From assembly GCA_947683425.1 (NCBI GenBank), contig CANTUQ010000004.1:4006001-4070000 (forward strand): a DNA stretch of 64,000 nucleotides. Reading direction: 5' to 3'. Of this stretch, positions 34,418 through 45,399 are shown one piece after another. The position numbers and the translations under genes are program-made. The stretch's first letter is position 1. Each line of letters opens with the position of its first letter. Under the pieces are notes generated by a model. That model saw only the letters and a list, made by a program, of their open reading frames with translations, was not told where the DNA came from and did no database searches. The DNA is from Excoecaria cochinchinensis. Its lineage: Eukaryota; Streptophyta; Magnoliopsida; Malpighiales; Euphorbiaceae.

Positions 34418-34689
34418 TGTAACACCCCCTACCCATACGTAGGCGTACCCATCCTCCAGGAGTGAGAAGCCGTATGAGCCAGGTGTGTCACCACGCATAT
34501 ACAGATGCAAAGCATACATTCATACATAATAACCATACATCATTACGGGAAAATTAAAAACCTTCATAAGTATCAGAATGATCCATCATTACAATAGCAA
34601 AATTCGTTACAAAAATGTTCTCATCAAAATTCAGAGTAAAATAATTACATATCCCAAAGTATGTAAATGCGGAAGCTTTACAAAATAAT

Positions 34690-37344
34690 TGTAACACCCC
34701 ACCATCCCAGTTGGAAGGGTGCCGGAGTGCCACGCGGGCGAACACATATACAATTTCATATACACATGTATAAATAAAAACCAAATGAAGTGTAAAGAAA
34801 CTTTTAATCATTTAATAGTAAAATTCTATTTACATATGACATATATCAATATCGTTTTACAAAAGAGGCTCGTAAGCAAATACATATACAAAATAATGTT
34901 TGTTCCTTTACAAAAGATTTACTTTGCTATACACAAGCCATATACAAAAATTTACAGCGGAAGACTTCCAAAAATAACTTCATCAAAAGACTCCTAGTGG
35001 CCGACCCGCAGATATCCGACTCCAAGCTAAACTCGCCACCTACACGGGAAAAGAGCCCGTGCTAAGCGATAACGCTTAGTGGGGAGGAACAAAACAAAAT
35101 AACAATATACATATACAATACAGTATCACATTACCTTTATGATATTTACAATACAAGTAATTAACAAATACAAACATACTTTTCTACATTACACCAATAT
35201 AGGATATACAAGAATTCATGTGCAACATATACCTTTAATCATGTCAATAAACATCTCAACATATATATCACATATAAACATGTAGCCTGATTAGTCTGGT
35301 ATAAACCTAAGAAGTGGATGCGGTCATTTGGATACTGATAGAACACAGTATCCCAAGCATATAGAGACATGAGTCTCGAACATGTACTTTTCATATAGAG
35401 ACCGAGGTCTCGCTTTATTTCCATATAGACCAAACATGGTCGAAACAAGGATCCATGCGAACCCGCATATATCATTTTATCATATAGCAGCTGCACACAC
35501 ACTCTGACCTAAGTAAGCGCTTACTTATCCACTACTATGACTTATTCAGGCTTAAAGAATACAACTCAACAATTCATATATTCATGTACATTGATCAAAA
35601 TCAGAAACATATACATATATTCAAATATTAATTACCGGAAGCAATAAGAATTTATAATTCATCTTGTAATAATCCATGTATACGTGTATACAAATCGAAT
35701 CCAGAACCATGTAAACATATTCAATTATCAAATACAGAAGGTAAAAAGAACATAAAACCCGCATTGGAATACCTATATTCATGTAAATTATAAACATATA
35801 AATCATGTATCCTATTATTAATTATGATCACAAATCTCATAATTAAACAATTATCTAAAATGCAGTTCAAATCTTAAAAACCCAAACATTTAATAAGTGT
35901 TGAAAACCCTTTAAACCAGAAGTTAAAACCATGCTTTTAGGAAAACAGGGAAGTAAGCAGAAGCCGGTCACGTCGTGACTACTGGTCACGTCTCGTGACG
36001 CCGGCTTCATGCGAGCGTCAAGCAAAACAGCAAGCAAGAACAGGCGGTCACGGCGTGACCATCAGTCACGTCTCGTGATGCCTGTGAGGAGAGGAAGAAA
36101 GAGGTCATGAGACCTGTCTCGTGACATGCAGGGAAGACAGGCGAGAGGTCGCGAGGCGTGACGCTACCTCACGTCGCGACTTCCCAAGGGGAGGAAGGTC
36201 ACGGCGTGATGCTTCATCACGCCACGTGACTTCCCACAGAGGGAGGTCACGGCATGATGTACCATCACGTCACGTGATCTTTCTCTCACAATTCTGCTTC
36301 TCCTTCTCAAACTCAATCATCTTCTCAAAACCAATTTCCAGAAAAACGTGAAAAAAAACTAGAAAATCCAGAAAACAGAGCACTCTCCAAATTCAAAACC
36401 CCATTTGTCTAAAACTATTTTTCATGCAATAACTATGCAAATATGTACCTTTAAGTCTTCTGAGCACATTTACAGCAATTCCACTCACATCTTTACATTA
36501 TCATATACTCACAGTAACAAACAGAGAGTCACAAACAATCCAGAATTTCACATTCAAAACCGTACATGTTCATCTCATTTACATATCTAACATCCTTCTT
36601 TTCCACAGGAATCAAGTATACACATTATATTTCTCATGCATATGCATTAATGGAATCAAACAAATAACTTTAACAACCAACACAAATAGGATCCAAAATT
36701 GAGAAAGGCAGACACTCCCAAACCTGAATGAAGTCCCAAAAATGCCCACTGTATCCTTCAATCCACAACTTTGCCTTTTCCCTTTTCTTTTCTTTTATCC
36801 TCAGAGGCTTGCAAACAAGTAAAACCACAATAAAAATCCAATAACAGAATCTCTAAAACCTAAAGGAGAAACAGAAGGAGATACAACCAACAGAACCCAG
36901 AAACGACTGCCACATACCTTCTGAAGTTACTAACACATCCAGACTCAAGCTTCACAACAGGTAGAACACACATGCAAATGGAAGGAACAGCAAATGGAGA
37001 GGGAAAGAATGGTTACCGTGAGAGAGAAAGCAAAAGAGAAGAAAAACCCACGTCTATAGTTTCCAGGAAATTAAAAACATACAGGCTTCTCTTTTCCCTC
37101 ACCCACGTGCACACACTCACCTCAACCACTTGGCACACATGCACAGTTATGCAAAACCAGATACTCTTCTTTTACCAAATGGTCCTTGATAAATTACCTT
37201 TCACTCACTCAAATACAATCTGCCATTTAAAAATACTTTTGTTTCCTTGCAAAATAATCCTCTTTTACTAACAAATTACTCAATTGCCCTTAATTGTCCA
37301 TTTAAAATTCTAATTTCCAAATAAGCCACTTGTGGGGTGTGACA
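34690..37344 (-). repeat. Solo Tekay-type LTR (2,655 bp) with TSD ATAAT
   Basis: TGTAACACCCCACCATCCC...TTGTGGGGTGTGACA, flanked by ATAAT at 34685-34689 and 37345-37349. No internal sequence. The twin stem-loop at 35041-35079 shows minus orientation. It formed by LTR-LTR recombination of an element that had inserted into the E6 LTR. Confidence 0.93.
35966..36280 (-). promoter_or_regulatory. Solo LTR palindrome cluster (GGTCACGGCGTGACC type)
   Basis: About eight copies built on GGTCACG-N-CGTGACC, with variants such as TCACGTCACGTGA. It lies 1.07-1.38 kb from the LTR 5' end, the same relative place as in E1 and E5. Promoter or silencing role inferred. Confidence 0.55.
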
Positions 37345-38277
37345 ATAATGGTGTAAAGAGAGTTCTGATACAAAAGAATCAGTCATGCTATCAAAATATA
37401 GCCCTAACACTAATCCCTTTGTGTTGGCTTGACTGGCGACGACTCTCCCAAAAGAACACCATCCTCCGCACCAGCACGGATAAAACACCGTGCTAAGCGA
37501 TAAACGCTTAGTGGGGAACACACAACAAAAGAGTGGACGGCCATTCACAATGGTCGTCAATGCCATACACATACAATATGACAAATGCGGATAATGATAT
37601 CAGCTATATAATCATACTTGCATAATAAAGACATGCATTCAAAAGTTCACATCCACATTCATTTACACTTTAATTAATTTCTCATACTCATCGTTATACG
37701 GATCCGAATACCATATCCTTGTAATCATATCAAAGCAGAGCAAAACAAAAAGAGCACTTGCTGATTCACAATAGTGGATAACGAGTAAACGCATAGCGTA
37801 CCTTACAGGCACGAATCGAATGCATAGCGTACCTTACGGGTACGAATCAAAAACCATTTTATTTTTGTCACATTCAAAATATTTTACAAAGGGGGGCCTT
37901 AAACAAGATCCAAAATGCATAAGGGGTTCGCGAGGAACCAAATGGGGACCTGATCAGGGTCCAGACAGAACTGAGGGCTGCAGCTAATAGACTCTATTAG
38001 GCATGCCTAACTATCCACTTACTTAACTCTAGCAGGTCATGCATAAACCAATCATGCTTCCCAGAGTAATCACATAATAATACTCACATTCATATCAAAG
38101 GATCATAAATAAAACATGCATAACCCAAGTTATGTTTCAAATCATAGTATATAATTTATCATACGTAATAAATACAATAACAGTCATATACACAAGTTCG
38201 TATAATATACAGTACGGAAAAACCATGAAAAATACATTCAAACTCATTTTTTTGGACTTTTTGAGACAAGGAAGCAA

Positions 38278-38502
38278 GGGACACGAGTCGTGCTGAGGGA
38301 CACGACTCGTGTCCATTCCTCCTAGACATGCTTTAAAGCACGAGATGCAGGGGCTTCAGCATAGCACGAGTCGTGCTTGGCCAGCACGAGTCGTGCTATG
38401 CCAACAAGTCTCGCTGAAGCTCCCCTTTTTCCTCCGTCTCGCGCTCCACAGCACGATTCGCACACTGAAGGAGCACGAGTCGGAGGATAGAGCACGAGTC
38501 GG
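38278..38502 (-). promoter_or_regulatory. E6 LTR palindrome cluster (GCACGAGTCGTGC type)
   Basis: About seven copies of GCACGA-G-TCGTGC or ACACGAGTCGTGC. Placed like those of the other Tekay LTRs, but with a different sequence. Role inferred. Confidence 0.55.
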
Positions 38503-39489
38503 ATGAAGCACTGGAAATGGGAATTCACCGGGATCGTGATTTTCCATTTCCAGAATTGTAGAGCTCCCAAAATCAATTCCAAATTGACCCAAAATCATAC
38601 CAATCTCATCTTACCTTCCAGTAGATCTTTCATACATTGTAAATGACATAATTACAACTTAATTCAGCAATCAATACAACCAAAATCATGCATAGACATA
38701 TTCAAGTCTCTCAAGAACACAAACCCTAGAAGAATTACACTAAGATCAAATTCAAGCAAATTTCTCAAACAAAATCCCAAACCTAAAATTCTTTGCTTCA
38801 AATCACTTAGTTCCATTACTCCCAGCTATTTCCTTGCCCTGGGAATTGCGAGGAGACTCAGCTAAGCCCAACACACAAAGGAACACACCATACACAACCC
38901 TAATTAAATCCAAATCCAGAAAAGAAGAATAATGAAGATGAACAAATGGAAAAATAAGATGAAGAATGCAATAACTTGCCAAAAGAATGCAAGGAGATGA
39001 TTAATCTTCCACTAACAAGACTTAAATCTAAGCTAGGGTTTCTAAAGATGAGAAAAGGAAGAAGGAGAGTGGGAAAGAGGGATAACGGGAATGAAGAGCA
39101 GCTCTGCCCCTTTCCCTTTGCTCTTTCTTTTCTTTTTCTTTTCCTAACCCTAGACTAGTGTCATCTCCCTATTGGTGGAGATTAATCACTCACACCTAAA
39201 AGACATGCATACATTGTACACTATACAATCCCAACTTAAAACACCCTAATAGTGTGTGAGTAAAGCACACAACCCTAACTCCACTACTCACACCCTACAA
39301 TGGTACACTCATGCACACCCAAACTTAACCCAACTAATTTACACCCTAATAACATACATGCATCCACATGCTAACAAAACCCTTAAAACATACATTTCTA
39401 CCCAAAATACCCTTATGACATGCCAAACACATACCATGCATACACACACAAATGGGCTTATACTACTAGGGGGCAAACGGGGTGTGACA

Positions 39490-39502
39490 ACTCTCCCCTA
39501 CT
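39490..39502 (-). other. E6 polypurine tract
   Basis: Minus strand AGTAGGGGAGAGT, identical to the E1 PPT. Confidence 0.88.
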
Positions 39503-39600
39503 AACAAGAATTTCGTCCTCGAAATTCTCACCTGAACTGAACAAATGCGGATACTGAGCTCTCATCGACTCTTCTGGTTCCCAAGTCGCTTCCTCGACTC

Positions 39601-41237
39601 TATTAGGCTTGCCTAACTATCCACTTACTTGACTCTAGCAGGTCATGAATCATTCAATCATGTTTCAAAGTATAACACATAATTATATTCATATTCATAT
39701 TAAGACATCATAATAAGACATGCATAACCCAATACATATTCCAAAATAACACGTATAATTTCTCATGGATAACACGTCATTCATATAACATATACCACAA
39801 ATAACATATTATTTATCACGATTTAATGATGATAATCATTCATATAAACAAGGTAATTTAGCACCCAATAGAGGAAAAAGCCAATCGTTTTTATAAAAAC
39901 TGATCACGTGGAGAAAACAGGGCAAGACAGAATCACTGTCGCAGTCGCGACTTCGGTCACGCTCGCGATAGAAAGGCTGTGAGCAACGCTCACGACCCGT
40001 GAGCAACCTTCACGAGTTCTGAGCAACCTTCACGAGTCGTGAAGGTTGCTCACGACTTGTGAGCATTGCTCACGTCTCGTGAGCTGCTCACTTTGCCCTT
40101 CTTCCTCCCCGATTCGATTTTCGAAAACCCTAACATCATCAAATTCATTCAGAACCCAGAATTTCCAGAAATCATCCCAACTCAACTCCAATCATTCTTA
40201 CCTAAAATTAGCTTCCTCAAGCATGCAAAAACCAACATAAATAATGCAAAATCACTTCCTTAACAATTGCCCATCAAAAACAGGGAATAGCCAAATTAAA
40301 ATTCAAAATATCCAAACCCAGAAAAATAACAGTAAGCTCAAATTAACATCAATTCCATTTTCAAGGTCTCAATCTTCATGCATTAACCACAACCAAAACC
40401 AATTCATTCAAATCCCAACATGCAACATCAATACATCAGACTATCATCAAAAGGATCAAACCAAGCCAATACACAGTAAATAACCAATCGTAGCAAAATC
40501 AGTAAATGCAAAATTCCCAAACCTGTAATCCTAGCTTCAGTCACTTGGTTCCACTACTCACAGCCTTCTCTTTGCCTTTTGGGTCACGGGGAGGCTCAAC
40601 TAATAGCCGACACACCAAGAACACACAAACAAAAACCCTATATTAAAACCCAATCTAGAAATGCAAAGAAGAAAATGAACAGTGTGAAGAAGATGATGAA
40701 GATGCAGAAAACTTTACCTAGCGGAGGTGGAGGAGCGATCAAATTCCACCACAAATCACTTGAATTAAATACTAGGACACAAATGGGAAGGGAAAATTGG
40801 AAGAAGGAGTAATGAGGAAGAGAAAACGGGATAAGAGGCAGTAGAAGTGGCTGCCCCTTCTTTCTCTTTCTTTTTACACCAATTTCCAAAAACCCTAGCC
40901 ACATGTCATCCTAAGATTGGTGGAACTGGACCACTCACACTCAACAAGCATACACTACTCACACACAATGCACTCCCAACTAATGCACACCCTACAATGG
41001 TATGAACACACACACACATAATGCAATCCCAACATACTTACATCCTACCAAGGTGTGAGCAAAGCACACAACATAACTCAACTAAAATGCACTCTACTGC
41101 CATGCATGCACCCATACACTATTATTACCCATAGAACATGCAATATTCCCAAAATGCCCTTATGATATGCCGAACACATACAATTGCATGCACACACAAA
41201 TGGGCTCATACTACTAGGGGGCAAATGGGGTGTGACA
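39601..41237 (-). repeat. E7 3' LTR, truncated
   Basis: Begins inside an LTR at the conserved TATTAGGCTTGCCTAACTATC block and runs to GGGGTGTGACA at 41237. The ~0.9 kb nearest the LTR 3' end, including the twin stem-loop, is missing. Contains a palindrome cluster at 39937-40091. Confidence 0.85.
39937..40091 (-). promoter_or_regulatory. E7 LTR palindrome cluster with a 33-nt inverted repeat
   Basis: TGTCGCAGTCGCGAC-like units are followed by GCTCACGA..TCGTGAGC-like units. Positions 40020-40052 form a perfect palindrome with 16-base arms around one central G (core TTCACGAGTCGTGAA). Confidence 0.6.
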
Positions 41238-42339
41238 ACTCTCCCCTACTAACAAGAATTTCATCCTCGAAATTCTCACTTGAACTGAACAAATGCAGAT
41301 ACTGAGCTCTCATCGACTCTTCTGGTTCCCAAGTCGCTTCCTCGACTCCATGATGGTTCCATAACACTTTTACCAATGGAATTTGCTTACTCCTCAATTG
41401 TCTCACTTCTCGAGCTAGGATGGCTCTCGGTTCCTCATCATAAGAAAAATCTGGCTGCACTTGCACATCCTGAACCGACAAAACATGTGCAGGATCTGAT
41501 CTGTACCGACGAAGCATCGAAACGTGGAAAACATCGTGCAACTTTGCCAACTCCATCAGTAAAGCCAATCTATAGGCTATCGGACCAACCTTAGGCAAAA
41601 TCTCATAGGGACCAATGAAGCGAGGACTAAGCTTGCCTTTCTTACCAAACCGAAGAACTTTTCTCCAAGGCGAAACTTTAAGGAAAACCTTGACCCCGAC
41701 CTCAAACTGCACATCTTTCCTCTTCAAGTTGGCGTATGACTTTTGTTGATCCTTAGCCGCTTTCAAATTCCGCTGTACAACTATAATCTTCTCCTCAGTA
41801 TCCCTAACCAACTCTGGTCCAATCACTGAACGCTCGGATAGCTCGGTCCAATAAATCGTAGTCCTACACTGCCAACCATACAAAGCCTTATACGGTGCCA
41901 TACCGATGCTTGACTGATAGCTATTGTTGTAGGCAAACTCCATAAGCGACCCATATCTGTCCCAACTACCCGAAAAATCCAAAGCACAAGCTCTCAACAT
42001 ATCCTCCAAAATCTGAATGACCCGCTCTGTATGACCATCTGTCTGAGGATAGAATGCCGTACTGAAGTTTAACTTGGTACCCAAAGCTCTCTGCAACTCT
42101 TTCCAAAACTTCGAAGTGAACCTTGGGTCCCGATCTGAAACTATGGACAACGGCACTCCATGCAACCGAACTATCTCATCCACATAGATACTGGCCAATC
42201 TATCCATCGGATAGTCCACTCTCACCGGCAAGAAATGAGTTGACTTCGTAAGCCGATCCACTATCACCCAAACTGAATCATGCTTCCTCTGAGTCAAAGG
42301 CAAACCAGATACAAAGTCCATGGCTATATCATCCCACTT
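41206..42339 (-). pseudogene. E7 integrase core and chromodomain
   Basis: An uninterrupted stretch of 371 codons from [11 protein letters not shown]. Asp in MDFVSG, SIVSDRDPRFTS and Glu in QTDGHTERVIQ are kept. Chromodomain VRQLRSKQIPLVKVLW and HHGVEEATWEPEE. The last residues lie in the LTR, with a stop at 41206. Upstream stops make it unexpressible as part of the polyprotein. Confidence 0.9.
41238..41250 (-). other. E7 polypurine tract
   Basis: Minus strand AGTAGGGGAGAGT directly before the LTR start. Confidence 0.88.
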
Positions 42340-43727
42340 TCACTCGAGAATGGATAAAGGCATAAGCAATCCCGAAGGAACTTGATGCTCGGCCTTTACC
42401 TGCTGACATGTCAAGCACTTGGACACAAAATCCACAATATCCCACTTCTTACCGGACCACCAATAAAATTGCTTCATGTCCCAATACATCTTTTCACCGC
42501 CAGGATGCATAGTAAAAGCCGTACTATGCGCCTCACTCAAAAGCTATTTCCTCAACTCCTCATCCTCAGGCACACACAAGCGGTTTCTATACATCAACAC
42601 TCCATCCAGAATTGAGAAATCTGACTGCTTGCCCGATATGACCTCTTGCACAATTTGCTGTAGCCTCTCATCGTCCATCTGAGCATCCACAATCCTCTGT
42701 CTTAAGGTAGGCTTCACTCTAAACTGAGCAATCAAAGCCCCATCTGAATCCAACCTCCACCTAAACCCTCTCAGGAAAAAAGTTAAAACCTACTTTTGAC
42801 TCAAAGCATCAGCGACTACATTGGCCTTACCCGGATGGTAATCCAGTATGCAGTCGTAGTCCTTAAACAACTCAAACCAACGGTGCTGTCTCATGTTTAA
42901 TTCCTTCTGCGTGAGGAAATACTTCAAACTCTTATGGTCCATAAAGATCCTACACTTTTCCCCATACAGATAATGGTGCCAAATCTTCAGGGCAAAGATA
43001 ATAGCCGTTAACTCCAAATCGTGTGTCGGATAGTTCCTCTCATGTAGCTTCAACTTTCGAGAAGCATAAGCCACAACCTTACCTTCTTACATTAAAGCAC
43101 AGCCAAGACCGACACCCAAAGCGTCACTATACATTACAAACTCCTTACCCGAGACGGGTTGAGTAAGTATAGGAGCTTCAAATAACAAACTTGTTAACTT
43201 CTCAAAACAAAGCTGGCACTTATCCGACCACTCAAATTTGACCCCTTTCCTCAATAATCTAGTCATCGGAGTAGCAATCACTGAAAAACCCTTAACAAAC
43301 CGACGATAGTAACCCGCTAAACTAAGAAAACTCCTCACTTACTGAACATTCCTAGCGCTTTCCAATCAACTATCGCCTCAATCTTGGCCGGATCCACCTA
43401 AATACCTCTAGCCGAAAAAACATGACCCAAAAATGACACTTCCCGAAGCCAAAAATCACACTTGCTAAGCTTAGCAAATAACTAATGCTCTCTCAATACT
43501 TGCAAAACCAACCAGAGATGTTCTTCATGCTCACTCTCATCCTTGGAATACACCAAGATGTCATCTATAAACACCACTACAAACTGATCTAAGTATGGCC
43601 TAAATACTCTGTTCATCAAATCCATGAATGCCGCTGGAGCATTGGTCAAACCAAACGGCATCACAAGGAACTCATAGTGGCCATACCGATTTCGGAATGC
43701 AGTCTTAACCACATCCTCATCCTTAAC
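42340..43727 (-). pseudogene. E7 RT core, RNase H and integrase zinc finger, fragmented
   Basis: Segments 43712-43482 ([20 protein letters not shown] and intact FIDDILVYS), 43338-43087 (RT thumb, YSDALGVGLGCALM), 43074-42790 (RNase H, VADALSQK), 42753-42544 and 42540-42340 (zinc finger HSTAFTMHPGGEK...CLTCQQ). They are separated by stops and one frameshift. Confidence 0.85.
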
Positions 43728-44684
43728 TCACAACTGATAGTAACACGACCGAAGATCAATCTTCGAAAATACACCCGCACCTCGAAGCTGATCAAACAAA
43801 TCCTCAATCCTAGGCAAAGGATACTTGTTCTTCACTGTGACCTTATTGATCAGCCTATAGTCAATACACATCCTCAGAGAACCATCCTTCTTCTTAACAA
43901 ACAAAACCGGAGCTCCCCATGGAGATATGCTGGGTCTAATAAACCCCTTATCCACTAGCTCTTGTAGCTGAGTTTTGAGTTCTCTCAACTCTACAAGAGC
44001 CATCTGATAAGGTGCTTTCGATATGGGAGTGGTACCCGGCATAATCTCTATGGACAACTCAACTTCTCTCTCAGGAGGCAAACCCGGCAATTTACTCGGA
44101 CACACATCACTAAACTCCCGCACAACCGGGATGTCCTCAATCTTAACTTGATCCCTCTTAGAATCCAACACAACTGGTAGAAGAGCCCCACAACCCTTCC
44201 TAATGAATCTCTTAGCTTGCATTGCTGAAATGACATTGTTCAAAGAACTAGCACCCAAACCTTTCACAATCACAGAAGACCGATCTCTATCCCGAAGTAC
44301 AACTGTCTTCCTATGACAATCAACCACTGCCTGATGCTTACCCAAGCAGTCCATACCCAGAATCAGATCAAACTCTCTGAAAGGCAACTCAATCAAATCC
44401 GCTGGAAACACAACTCCCTCAATAAACAAAGGACAATTCCTATAGACTCTACTCATATTAACACTATGCCCTAATGGACTAGTCACACATATCTCATAAT
44501 CTAGCTGATCTATCACATGCAACTTATCAACAATCTTATCCGTGCACAAATATGAGTGTGTGGAACCAGGATCAATTAGAGCATACAATTCAGTGTCATG
44601 GAGTAGGAACTTACCAGCAATAACATCGGGCGCATCCTGCTCCTCTCTGGCTCTCATAGCATAGGCTCTAGCTGCGACTGGCAA
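43728..44684 (-). pseudogene. E7 protease and RT N-terminal part
   Basis: Open 318 codons: [20 protein letters not shown], active site [28 protein letters not shown] (Trp of the motif replaced by Cys), [17 protein letters not shown], then [20 protein letters not shown] and [13 protein letters not shown], ending at a stop. Several conserved residues have changed. Confidence 0.88.
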
Positions 44685-44993
44685 CTGACGCTCAATAAAC
44701 TCTAATGCAGCTCCCTCTCTAGGTCAACCGCCTCGACCTCTACCTTGGCCTCTACAGCGAGTGGCCTGCGTGTCATTCGAACCAACTCTACTGGCCTCCC
44801 TCCCATCACCCGAAGCTTCATACGATCTCGGACAGTTGGCCAAAAAGTGCTCGGTGCTCCCATAATGGAAACACCCACCAGTGAGCCACCTACACTCACC
44901 CCTGTGCGGCTTGGCACAGTGTGCGCACTCAGGTAAATCTTCTGTCCTAGAGCCCGAATCGCCTCTACCAGAGCCAGATACCCCGTCTGAGCC

Positions 44994-45399
44994 CTACCTT
45001 TTACCTCTCGTAGCTGGGCCTGCCGATGATTCATCCTGCGGGTTCCTTGATCTCTCCGATCTCTTGGCTCTAACAGCAGCTTCCATGATCTGATAATAAT
45101 TCACCCCTGGAGTGCTCATCAAGGAAATCAACATAGCCCTGAAGGACTCATTCAATCTTGCCTCAAAATGCCTACTCTGAAACTCATCCGTCATAATACC
45201 TTCAGGAGCATACCTAGCCAACCGGTTAAACTCCTTCTCAAACTCTGAGACCGACATCGCCCTCTGCTTCAAACTCAGAAACTGTGCCCACCTAGCATCC
45301 TTATATGTCTGAGTCACATACTTGGTCGTGAACTCCCTTGCAAAGATATCCCAAGTAACTGGATCGAGCAACTGAGGATGCCTACAAACTAACTACCAC
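44994..45399 (-). pseudogene. E7 gag fragment, cut by E8
   Basis: Capsid region with WAQFLSLKQRAMSVSEFE and FQSRHFEARLNESFRAML. It begins in the codons for LVCRHPQLLDPVTW right at the E8 LTR junction (45400). It contains the gag deletion described for the whole gene. Confidence 0.85.

Larger units (their letters stand above)
34418..39489 (-). repeat. E6 3' LTR, split by a solo LTR
   Basis: Starts TGTAACACCCCCTACCC and ends ACGGGGTGTGACA; about 2.4 kb without the insert. Contains the twin stem-loop at 37474-37511, the palindrome block 37943-38040 (TTAGGCATGCCTAA 37997-38010) and a CpG cluster 38278-38502. Of the same family as the fragment 17879-18322 and related to the E1 LTR. Confidence 0.87.
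34418..39600 (-). mobile_element. E6: Tekay remnant, 3' LTR plus 111 bp of internal DNA
   Basis: A minus-oriented 3' LTR (34418-34684 and 37345-39489) is followed by its PPT and the end of the internal region (through the chromodomain end). At about 39600 it jumps without warning into the interior of another LTR (E7). The rest of the element was lost by deletion. The LTR holds a solo LTR. Confidence 0.85.
39601..45399 (-). mobile_element. E7: Tekay element, truncated at both ends
   Basis: Minus orientation: partial 3' LTR 39601-41237, PPT, and decayed gag-pol to 45399, where Tat element E8 interrupts gag. The left end is a deletion junction with E6; the gag start, PBS and 5' LTR lie beyond E8 and E9, outside the window. 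Confidence 0.87.
41206..45399 (-). pseudogene. E7 gag-pol, multiply broken
   Basis: Collinear with E1 but lacking the gag N-terminus. Stops lie at about 44994, 43728, 43482, 43087, 42790, 42544 and 42340. One frameshift near 43353 comes from a missing base relative to E1. In gag, an in-frame deletion of some two dozen codons joins AKRSE directly to RSRNPQDES. The second Cys of the zinc knuckle is Tyr (CFHYGSTEHFLANC). The frame runs into the LTR at its 3' end, as in E1. Confidence 0.9.

Noticed and set aside
34719..34997. 92-codon frame, and other short frames in the solo and E6 LTRs
   Set aside because: LTR interiors with no similarity to known domains and no conservation between LTR copies.
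44702..45034. 110-codon minus-strand frame next to E7 gag
   Set aside because: An out-of-frame shadow of the gag zinc-knuckle region; the true frame shows CFHYGSTEHFLANC. Shadows of the same kind occur at 3878-4174 and 15786-16082.
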